Of a stretch of 64,000 nucleotides of DNA, positions 35,801-47,800 are shown in pieces (position 1 is the first letter of the stretch; every line of letters begins with the position of its first letter). Origin of the DNA: Escarpia spicata. Taxonomy: Eukaryota; Annelida; Polychaeta; Sabellida; Siboglinidae. The notes below the pieces were generated by a model. It searched no databases. It was not told where the DNA came from and saw only the letters and a list, made by a program, of their open reading frames with translations. The stretch lies in contig OZ023214.1 in assembly GCA_963995525.1 (NCBI GenBank), positions 12,501,618 through 12,565,617 on the forward strand, in the 5' to 3' direction. The position numbers and the translations under genes were made by a program.

Positions 35801-38800
35801 AATCTGTTCATTTGCCAGAGAGTGGCTGATATCATTTACTGCTATTACTTGGTGGTTTAGAACAGTGAAAGCAAAATAGTCGCCTATGTGGTTGATACAC
35901 TATCACGCAAGGAATCATTGTTTGACTAGTAGTTGTTTTAATTAATTAAAACTGAGACGTAACCTCAAGGTTGACAACAGGAGAGAGAGGGGGGACAGAT
36001 AGAAAGACAGATGGAGGAAGGGATGCCTCTCCCAGACCTGCCTACCATTCCGGATTGTCCGGAATCATTACGGAAAGTCACCTCAAATTACGGTATTACG
36101 GCGAGGGATGAAAATATTACGGACTGTCACCATGTTCGCCAATCACTCAAATTTAGCTTCCACTATATTCAACAGGTGGCAGCATATGTGTGCAGCATGT
36201 TGTGACATGGTTTTTCATTCACTGAGTCTGGTCGTAATCTAACCAATAGGAAACAGCGTTATGACAAATGCGCATTTCCGCGATCAAACAAAACGAAGTC
36301 ACGCGGCACGAAATGATGGCTGACAGCGAAACGACGCCACCGCCAACCAAAAAGAAACGTGTAATGCAAAAATGTTGTGAGTGTTGCACTTGTAGTGTTA
36401 GGCCAACTGACTGTACTAAGATTAAGTTAGTGTATTTATTGAGGAGTTTAGTCTATCATTTACAGCCTATCATACAGTCACTAGTGTCTAGGCGATGTCG
36501 TTGACAGCGTAACGTAATGGTTTTGCCGTCGCTACCCCCCCCCCAGGAAGCCAAAATTCCTGAAAATCAGTGTAAATGGGAAGTTTTTGGGGTAGGCAGG
36601 TCTGCTCTCCTTTTCATGGAGGGATCAACAGCTTGTGTTAGGATAATGATGGTATAAACACCACACATATTCCTCAACCTAAACGTGACTGCCACACGGT
36701 CTGTCTGTCAGGTGGGAGGAAGATCGCAAGGACGATGGCACCAAGTGGAAGTTCCTTGAGCACAGCGGTCCGATGTTTGCTCCACCCTATGAGCCGTTGC
36801 CCGACGACATAACGTTTTACTATGACGGCGAGGAGATGAAACTGAGTGAGAATACTGAGGAAGTGGCCACATTCTATGCCCGCATGCTCGAACACGACTA
36901 CACGACACGCGATATGTTCAACCGCAACTACTTGAAGGTTCGTTCAGGGATGGCAGCAAACCGAACATATTGCCTCAAACTATCAACGATTAATTAGCAA
37001 ATCACCTCGTAATTTTTTTCTGGCAAATTGTCTGATCAAGGGTGTCTTGTTTTTTTGACATTATTCTCATTGGTGTGTCATTGACTGGCATAAGACAGTT
37101 ACATTGAAGAGGAAAATTTAGATGCTGTGTCTTTCTTATAGGACTGGCGTAAGGTGATGACGCTGGAAGAGAAACAGATCATCACGGACCTGAAGAAGTG
37201 CAACTTCACCAAGATGCATGTGTATTTCACACGACTGAGTGAGGAGCGCAAGAACCGCACAAAGGAGGAGAAACTGGTACGAGCATCTCATCGTTATCAT
37301 GCATTCTGTCATCTTGTTGTTATTGTGCATTCTCTCATCTCGTTATCATGCATTCTCTCATCTCGTTGTTATCATGCATTCTCTCATCTCGTTGTTATTG
37401 TGCATTCTCTCATCTCGTTGTTACCGTGCATTCTCTCGTCTCGTTATCGTGCATTCTCTCATTTCATCTCGTTGTTATTGTGCATTTTCTCATCTCGTTA
37501 TCATGCATTCTGTCATCTCTTTGTTATCGTGCATTCTCTCGTCTCGTTATCGTGCATTCTCTCATTTCATCTCGTTGTTATTGTGCATTTTCTCATCTCG
37601 TTATCATGCATTCTGTCATCTCTTTGTTATCGTGCATTCTCTCATTTCATCTCGTTGTTATCGTGCATTCTCTCATCTTATCGTGCATTCTCTCATCTCA
37701 TTGTTATCGTGCATTCTCTCATCTCATCTCGTTGTTATCATGCATTCTGTCACCAGTCTCCTGCTCTGTCGATAGTGTAGTCATTGTGCTCAATGGTTGC
37801 TGGCAGCGTTCGCCACTGCTTCCAATGTTGTGTCGTCTCAAGTCACTCCCAGTACCTGTCAACATTGTACTTTTGTTTGGAGGTTGATCACATCTACATT
37901 CTCTCTGGTTCAATAAACCAGTGATATTTTGCCAAACAGTTTATTTTATTTTAAAAATATTCCTACTTTGTCAGTTCGTGTTAACTATGTTGCTCTTGAG
38001 ATAATGAATACACAACTGGTTCATTTAGAATGGAAAGACGCAAACATTATACCGTTATTTAAAAAAAGGTTAGAGAAACAAGTCAAAGAACTACAGACCA
38101 GTGAGTATAACATCAGTGATTTGCAAATTATTAGAAAGACTAATTAAAGATCACATGGTGGATTTTCTTGTTAAACATAATTTGATAAACCCATCTCAAC
38201 ATGGGTTTCTAAAAGCAAGGTCATGCTTAACAAATATGTTATATTTTTTGGAAGATATCACTAAGTGTGTAGGCAAGGGATCACCAGTAGATATCATCTT
38301 AGATTTTTAGAAAGCTTTCAACAAAGTGCTACATCAAAGATTACTGCTTAAACTAAAGGCCCATGGCTTAGGAAATGGTATGATTAACTGGATAGAAAAA
38401 TGGCTGGTTATTAGAAGACAACGAGTAGTAGTTGATGGGGAGGCTTCAAACTGGAAATCAGTTTTGAGTGGAGTACCACATTGATCAGTACTGTGACCTA
38501 TATTATTCTTAATATATATATTGATTTGAACGATGATAAAACGAGCAAGGTGTTGAAATTTGTGGGTGATACAAAAGTGTTTAGAAGGATTAAACATGAT
38601 GGAGATAGACAGCATTTACAAGATGATCTTGACAGGTTGATCAAATGGTCTGAAAAGTGGCAAATGTTGTTCAATTTTGGGAAATGTAAATTCCTTCACA
38701 CGGGACATGGGAATAAACAATATACAATGGGGGTTCTGTACTAAGAACTAGTGTAAAAGAAAAGGACTTAGGGTTAACCATTAGTGCTGATATGAAGGTT

Positions 38801-41800
38801 TCAGAGCAGTGCTGAATTGCAGCTTCAAGGGGAATCAAATTCTTGGATTAATTAGGCAAAATATAGCTTATAAGAAAAAAGAACTGATAATACTGCTGTA
38901 CAAAACAGTAGTTAGGCCTCATTTAGAATATTGTATACAAGGGTAAAGACCATATTGCAAGAAGGACATAGATATGCTAGAAAGAGTACAGAGGAGAGCG
39001 ACTAAAATGATGCAAAACTGAGGGATCTTAGTTACAAAATATGCCTAAAAGAATGTGGTTTAAGGGGATTTATGGTTTGAAACACAGTGAAAATTAGCGT
39101 ATTTCGAGTTGACCGACAAATTTGAGTTTCATGCATTTTTGGCACCTTGACTTTGTAAACTAACTACCCCATACCTCATGATGTCAATAAGACATAATTT
39201 TATTAATAAAATCATGCTTTTAAAAAACAATGCCTTTGTTGTTGATAAGTATTTTATTCCTACTAAGATGGATAATCCGAGTGTTTGATATGTAGCAACG
39301 GTTGAACCGCCCTCCCCATTGATGTTTGCCCGCCATGTTTGGTACCGATGGATTCGTCAACCTTCGTACTTTACGAATATTCCTGATCTGCTCTAGTATA
39401 GATAGCTATATTGGCACGATTCCAGCACTTCTGGGAGCTGTTTAGCTCATGGAAATTTCCTAATATGGCAAACTCGTCACTCAAATATTTTATGCAGGTC
39501 TCTGAATGGCATTCAGAAATCATGTGACCTAGTTCGAACATTCTCGGCTGCGTGCCAAAAAACCAAGATGGTGGATAGCAATGGAAATGGTGATCACAAT
39601 ACGAATAAAATAGGTGGAAAACATGACTTTAGGAAGAGAAAATTTCGAACAAAGCATAAGTTTGGAAAGCGTGCATATGGAGGCGGCGAGATATCGTCAA
39701 TATTCAGCCAACTCATTGCTGATGCTGTAAGGAACAATGACATTGCTGATAATGCTGACTTTGAATATGTATCTAAGGAATTCTTGGATGGTATCACAGA
39801 CTCTGTGAGTGCTACAAAAAAGAGACTTGATGGTTTAAAAAAAGTGAATGAGAATGAGGACGGTGAAATTATGATGGATCCGAATGGTGATGAATGCTGT
39901 TTTGTGCAAACTAGTGCACTTTCAGATCTGATGAAGAGCACTAAATGTGATTTTTTTTAGATGCACACTTTAGTGATCGAAGAATTGGTTGAGAAAAGCA
40001 AAGGACTTGCTACTGTTCTGTCACTAAAATATGAAAATAGATCATGCCCAACATTTGGCAGTTAACAAAGATCAGTATACACGTCAAAGAAGACACAGCC
40101 CAAGAATGCAGTAGACATGGATACATAATTCATAACTAGTAGAGATGGTAAGTCTGATAGTTCCAGGCTGCCTTTTGCTGTTAACCTGAAGCTTGTGTTG
40201 GCTTGTCGTGCCATATGGGTAGGGTATTTCCAGTTGTGACGATTCTTTAGCATACTTAGAATTGCCAACTTCATGCATGTGAAAATGTTCCAAGAGCTGA
40301 ATAGAAAACTGCACGAGGCATTGAAGCGTGCCATAGATCAGAACTTGAAAGATATCCGGGGAAAAGCATGTGATCAGTGAAAGAGAAGTTTATGCAGGAC
40401 ACTGCAAATGACGATGAAACAAACAAGAACAAATTCAAGAAACCGCTAAGACCAGGTGACATTAGTGTGATGTATGACAGTACTTGGCAAAAAAAGAGGA
40501 ATAGGACTGAGTCACAATCGGATATCCAATGTCATGGATGTGAATACTGGAAATCTTGTTGATTACGAAGTCCTTTCCAATTTTTGCCAAGGATGTCTAC
40601 AAGATGAAGATGGTGAAGAATTCGAGGTATGGCAGAACAATCATAAAGGGAAATGCCAAAAGAACACAGATTCTTTGGCGCATAACATGGAGACCACTGC
40701 TGCGCTCCATATCTGGTCCAGATCAGAGGAACACGAGCCAGCACATCGCTTGAAATTTGGAATACAATGATTCTAAACTTTGGAGAGTGCAATGATCAAG
40801 TTTGGGGGACTTAACTTAATTAACCCCTTCCCCACGGCACTTTGAATATTTAATAAGGTCACAGATTTTCAAATACTGCCTTCGAAGGCCCCCAAACCAC
40901 CCGTAACCTGGTTCATAAACAAATGATGGTTTTATTGCACATAGTTGGTGTTATGGAACTAAATAAATCAGTTTTAGATACTCTAGTAATTCTTGTGGCA
41001 ATGGGAAGGCGCACAAAATTGTGTATATAAAATGTGGGCGTGGCCAGTTACCATGGCAACCAATGGGTAATATGCAAATTGACCCAAACAAATTGAATCT
41101 TCTATCCCAGTATTACTTACCAAAATTTGTTACAATAACCTAAGAAATAAAAAATCATGTTTCGACCCATAGGTCCCTTTAACAACACTAGAGACCAGGA
41201 TATTGAGAGGAGATAAGATAGAAATGTTTAAACTACTGAATGGTTATGAAAATATTGATAGAAATATTCTTTCTCAGTTAAGAAAGGTAGAAGGACTAGA
41301 GGACATGAAGTTACATTAGAAAAGGAGCAGTGTAAATTTTTATATATAAGAAAGTTCTAATTTTCACAAAGGACTGTAAATGAATGGAACAGATTATCTG
41401 CTGATTGTGGTAGCATGAATATGTTTCAAAATAAAATTTATACATACCTCAGAAGGGCCGGATAAGTCAAAAGGCTTCCTTGTTCACCAGCCAGGTTAAT
41501 TCTCTTGAGTGACAATCTTGTTAAATATTGTACTGATCAAGAGCTCTGTCTCCTAGAATAGTCACTAGTCGCTGTAGTACTGAGCCTCCGCATGTGCTAA
41601 AATGTCAGTTTGGTGTTGTAATAGTTATTTTGATACTGGGATCACTGACAGGCCTGGGGTCAATTACATTGCAATGTAATCTATTATTTTGTCTCTGCTA
41701 TTACTACTACATGCTGAATTCTTCCTGTTACTATTACATTTAAAGCAATTACCATTACTATTACATTTTTCATCAGGACATTTTATGGTAAAATGCACAG

Positions 41801-44800
41801 TATACATAAATACAATAAGTACAGTTGTTTGGCTCACAGTCTCAAGAAGTTAAACAAGACCAGTGACTACAAAAATGTAACTTGCCTTTTATTGTTACCA
41901 ATGCCTAAAGTATTTGAACTGATATTTGAGAATGTCAAGTACTTTCATCATCATTAGGGAATTATTATAAAGTATGAAAAATTCATAAATGTTTGCAACA
42001 AAATATATCTACATATACCATATTTAGTACAATCTACTAACTACATTAACTAAGGATAGGAGATATATGTTCCTTCTTCTTCCATGTAAGTGCACAATCC
42101 TACTCTGGAACATTGTCGCACTGTTGCGATTACATACAATGCAGATGAAGTTGGTGATTATGTACAATATGGACGTAGTGCAGGTTAAAATAATTAAAGA
42201 ATTGGTTATGTTCTGGATTAAAAACAATTCTACACTGTTATGCTGGCTAAAAAGGTATAAAGGTGCCTAGTGCCTAAACGTCCAGAGTGGCCAACCTTCC
42301 CGTGAAGGTGTCTAGGGATGGGGATATGACTATGCACTCGGGCAGCTGGTTCCAGTTTATATTTAAATACCATACTGGAATGAAAAACAATAGTCAATAC
42401 CACATAATTTATTATATTACTTATTATATTACAGTCTCATTAAACCACATTGCTCTACTGCTGTTTAGTGGACAGTTAAGTATTGATTCAAGTACAAATA
42501 CATCAGGATGTATTTCACACCTGCTGTATGTAGTTTAGGCTGAATTGTGTGCACCATGGAGGCAGTCACTAAACCCGTAGGCTTGAAAAAAGTAGTTGCC
42601 AACTTGTCACTTGGCAGAACTGGCTTAAAAGCAGTGAAAGCCCAGTTTATTCCCTTTAGTCAATGCAGCAGTCACACAGTACCAGTGTCTCTTGCTATGT
42701 AAACACTCATAAAACTCTAGGGTAAAACTTCATGAGGGCCATGCTCAAGTTGACAAGCAACGATAAAACCAGGAGAAACTAGTGGAATCTACAACCTAAT
42801 CAAATGTATTTGAACTGATAATCAAATAATGGATACCGGTTCCAGTAGTTCTTATATAACGCAAATCTTTATTACATATTACTGTTACCCCAGGCCTGGT
42901 CACTGATTACCAATTTAGTGTTTGTAAATAGTGTAGATTATGCAGGAAAAAATCAGTGCAATGAGGTAACTAACAACTATTTTACTGTTACGTTCATGTT
43001 TTTTATTTTTTGTTTATAGACTTGTTTTTAATACTTAGTTTCTTCATGCTGTTTTGCTGCCAATTTCGGTGATATAATCAACATGTTAACGTTGCTCTTG
43101 AGATGATGCTTACAACATGTTAGACTCATGACACCACATGAATACACAACTGTACTGATCAAGAGCCATGTCTGATATTTGTAACCAACACGTTTACTGA
43201 CACCTCTCTCAATACTTTGTCAGCTTCTTGTTTTTGGCGGCATGCTTTTGTCAGTTATCTCAACTTAGTTTGTGTCAATCTCTCTTATTTTCTTTCCTGC
43301 AGTACTGTTTCTAAAGAATGCATCACCATTGTTATAATACGATACTAATGCTCCTATAAAGAGCTTTGTTTCATGCCCTGACTAGACCATTTGTAGATCG
43401 AAAAAGGCATAATCACTTTGGGTTTCTCGTGTCGTTGTTAGACGTTGAAGAAAGAAAATGAGAGATTGGTGGAGCAGTATGGCTATGCTAAGATAGATGG
43501 CCATACGGAGAAGATCGGTAACTTCCGCATAGAGCCGCCGGGACTGTTCCGGGGGCGTGGAGACCACCCGAAGCAGGGCATGCTCAAGAAACGAACTTTA
43601 CCCGAAAACGTCATAATCAACTGCAGCAAGTAAGAGATATTCTATTGCACAATAGTATCTATTATGCAGTGTTATTAACAAAAGATGTGTTAGAGAGCGT
43701 AGATAATGTGGGTAGCACTTCTTTTTTATCTATAGATGAGTTGCGCTCATTGCTTGCTGTTTTATGTACACAATAGTATAATATTTTTTGTTTTAATAGA
43801 ATTGTACAATTTTTAGTACAAATAAATATATATTAATATAGGGTATTTCTGAGAGTATTTAAACAAGTTATTTGTTGTCATGTATGGCTCTTGCGCACTT
43901 TATGCTTAATTCATGTTCTGGCACTTTTATAGCACTTATGAATCTTTCAAGAACGGAGTATTCAGTTATATCATATATGTTTGCGTTGCAGGGGCGCAAA
44001 CGTTCCTGCACCCCCAAAGGGTCACAAGTGGAAGGAAGTTCGCCATGACAACACGGTGAGAACGCTGGAAAATGTGTGTCTCCAAGTTTCATTTTAATAC
44101 TCACTGCATTGTGCCGGAGCCAGGCTATTATTGATTGATTGCATGAACTGGGGGTGCATTTCGTTCATCAATGTCAGTTGAAATTTTGAAAATACCTGAA
44201 TGTGGGTTGGGCATGCTCAGTCTATACTTTATTCATCCCAGATTGTTGGCTTTCTGTTGGAAGGAGGGGTCAGTGATGACTTATAGTGGTGGACAATGCG
44301 AGTGATTGAAAGTGGTGTGTTGTAGATAAGTTGGCTGGCATGTTATTAAGAGTGGTGAGTTGGCTGGTGTGTGATTGAGAGTGGTGAGTTGGCTGGTGTG
44401 TGATTGAGAGTGGTGAGTTGGCTGGTGTGTGATTGAGAGTGGTGAGTTGGCTGGTGTGTGATTGAGAGTGGTGAGTTGGCTGCTGGTGTGTGATTGAGAG
44501 TGATGAGTTGGCTGGTGTGTGATTGAGAGTGGTGAGTTGGCTGGTGTGTGATTGAGAGTGGTGAGTTGGCTGGTGTGTGATTGAGAGTGGTGAGTTGGCT
44601 GGTGTGTGATTGAGAGTGGTGAGTTGTAGGTGAGTTGGCTGGTGTGTTATTGAAAGGTGTGTTGTAGGTGAGCTGGCTGGCGTGTTGGGTGGAGAACATT
44701 CAAGGCAGCACTAAGTACGTCATGTTGAACGCAGCCTCCAAGCTCAAGGTAAGTGTAAAATAAATATCTCAACAGTCCGTTATTTTGTAATTTTTAATTG

Positions 44801-47800
44801 CAGATTAATTTTTAATTGCAGCGATCGCTCTTGCTCGCACTAATCGCTCATCTAGGGAGCGATTTATCGCTCATGCTAATCGCCATTATCACTTGCGTCA
44901 CCAGACCTGCTGCATGTGGTGCCTTCTAGCGGCAAAATATACACCCATTTGTTTGAAAGTCTGTTCTTGTCGTCATGTAAATTAGCGTTTGCGTGGGTCA
45001 TGGGTGTGCAGAGGTAGCCACGGTGCCGACAACCAACGTCCATTCCATAAATAAAAACAACTTAATCATCAGCATCGTTACACTGCTGTCATTCTCTGTG
45101 ACATCATCCCTAGTACTTTCTGTCTCAAATGTTTGATCAGCATGCATCTTTTCAATCTGTGCCAACGCTTGATGTCCCGAATTGACCCGATCGGATTACT
45201 CTTCGTAATGGATACTGCTATGGCATGGTTAGCCTCGATTGCATTTTGACCTGACTGGATAGTGGCGTCACGAGATGGACAAACAAGAACGCCACCTAGC
45301 AGATCAAATAAAATAAACAAATCATTCGCGCTAAATTTTTTGACATATTTAGGTGAGCGATTTATCGCTCGCCTGGTTTTTTCAAACGTGAAGCACAGAA
45401 TTCTGCTGTGTTGTGTCTGGCCTATTGCGCAAATGACCGCTTGACATTTTGGCAAAAATATTGTTTTAGAGGCAACATTTTGTTTTGATAATATTTCTGT
45501 TTAGTCAACTTATTTATTCATTTGCCTGTTTTTGGTACTGTCGCCAGACATACCAGTAACATTGCTCTTGAGATGATGCTTACAACATGTTAGACTCATG
45601 AGACCACATGAATACACAACTGTACTGATCAAGAGCCATGTCTAACAGAATTGTCATGAGTGACTGCATTGTAGTGGGTTGCGCATTGTTATGGTACCTT
45701 CAATATTATAACTGGTACAGTCCTGTTTCTTTGACCCTCAAGACTTGGAATGTAAAGGCAGCACTGCTGGTGAGATGTGATTAGTAAGTTACACTGTCAG
45801 CTTGATGTTGCATTGATACTGAAACTGCTTACATGTGTGCACGTCTCCGATACTGGGCAAAACTGTTATGGTTTCCTCGTTAACTTATTACACAATTTAT
45901 ACACAAATGCACATGTAGCGGGCCAGTGATCATGTTGATAAGGAAGCTATGAATCTTTGAACTTGAAACAGTAGGAAATTACATTTTTTACTCGATCTTC
46001 TCAGCAGAATGGATACTTGCCAGTTTGAAATTGCGCAAGGTACCATTTCCACCAATCTGTTCTAACAGAAAGCTGACTCCAGTTTTTTTCATACAGTAAC
46101 TGCTCAAACTCGGCACACACAAAATCAAAGGCATATGTTATTTAATACTAAGTAAATTGTGATTAATGGAAAACATGTATAAATAGCTGATCCAAGAGCA
46201 AAAATACAGTTCAATAAAACAAGTGAAAACGTTTCTTGGTGTTGTTGTCATTAAGTGCACACATTCTTAGGCTCTAAGCTTTACTAGGTAACATCTTTTG
46301 GGCGTTTTTTGCACTTTTGTTTTGTGCTGCTAATGTCCCAAATCTGTTGCCCATTGTTGAAGACATCCACATTAATATTACTTGGTTCTTGTACATGCAG
46401 TCATTGTACCTGTACGTGAAATGGTTTGATGCGTACTTCAGGGTGAGAAGGACTGGCAGAAGTACGAGACGGCAAGGAAGCTGCACAGACATGTTGATCG
46501 CATCCGTGCTCAGTACCGCGAGGACTGGAAGTCAAAGGAGATGAGGATCAGACAGCGAGCTGTTGCTCTCTATTTTATCGACAAGGTCAGGCTACACTAA
46601 CATACCGACATCACTTATCAGAACAAGCTCTGTTGACTACTGTTTCTATACAGGGAATGTCTCCTATTATGGCTTGTGTAAGAAAAAGTCCATGGAAGCG
46701 TAACACATTTTTGTGTACTTGAAGAAATCGGGATTCCAGAGTCTGAGTATTCCACATTATGTTAACTTGATTTGTTGGCTAGTTGGCAGATCAGTAGATA
46801 ATTAATTAACACATTGAATAGTAAGAACTGTGAAAATGGGCCGTTTTTATCATGAAAAATGGGCCATTTTACAGTGGTAAAAACACAATAGGGTTAACCA
46901 TGAGTACGAAGGTTGATCATGTATAAGAGGCCCATTGTATCATATGTGTCTGTTTGTTCATGTGCCATGCTCGGAGGTTGCTCTTGAGATGATGCTTACA
47001 ACATGTTAGACTCATGACACCACATGAATACACAACTGTACTGATCAAGAGCAATCAATGTCTGGTAGTTTTTTGTCAACTGAATTTTAGTCATTTTGTT
47101 GTTGTTGGTCCTGATGGTGGGCAATGAGTGAGTTTGTTGTTGTAGTTGGCCTTGAGGGTGGGCAATGAATGAGTATGTTGTAGTTGGCCCTGAGGGTGGG
47201 CAATGAGTGAGTTTGTTGTTGTATTTGGCCCTGAGGGTGGGCAGTGAGTGAGTTTGTTGTTGTTGGCCCTGAGGGCGGGCAATGAATGAGTATGTTGTTG
47301 TAGTTGGCCCTGAGGGCGGGCAATGAGAAGGATGAGGACCAAGCAGACACAGTTGGTTGCTGCTCGCTGCGTGTCGAACACATAAAGCTGCACGAGAAAC
47401 TGGACGACAAGGAGAATGTCGTTGAGTTTGACTTCCTCGGCAAGGACTCGATCCGTTACTACAATCAGGTCAGCGTGGAGAAACGTGTCTTCAAGAACCT
47501 GCTGCTCTTTACTGACAACAAGCAAGGCTCCGATGACGTGTTCGACAGACTCAATGTAAGTGGCACTGGTTCTCACGCAAGAATTTATTGTCACCCCACG
47601 GTGTCATTGTTAGGTTTTAGTTTTTAAAAGAAGTATAAACCTCATGAACATTGCTCTTGAGATGATGCTTACAACATGTTAGACTCATGACACCACATGA
47701 ATGCACAACTGTACTGATCAAGAGCAATGTCTGGTAACATTGTCACGAGTCACTGTAGTGTAGCAGTTTATAAAAGAAATACATACAAAAACTAGTGTTG

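Larger units (their letters stand above)
38019..41530 (+). mobile_element. 5'-truncated CR1 LINE, copy 2, with nested transposon
   Basis: Closely related to the CR1 at 2.0-7.2 kb. It starts at 'ttcatttagaatggaaag' (reverse transcriptase region [15 protein letters not shown]) and ends with the shared 3' tail 'caatcttgttaaat' (about 41527). The frame is broken by stops and indels (LDF* near 38310, PHStop near 38480, FVGDTK for FADDTK near 38560). A TTAA-type element occupies 39064-41178. The insertion split a 73-bp snoRNA-like copy, which dates it after that copy arose. Confidence 0.9.

Noticed and set aside
37154..37887. Long open frames with His-Ser-Leu-Ile repeats after TOP1 exon 7
   Set aside because: Read-through of exon 7 into a minisatellite; the exon ends at 37276 with a good donor.
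44331..47303. CRISPR arrays for the regular repeats
   Set aside because: Repeats are contiguous without unique spacers, in a eukaryotic intron.
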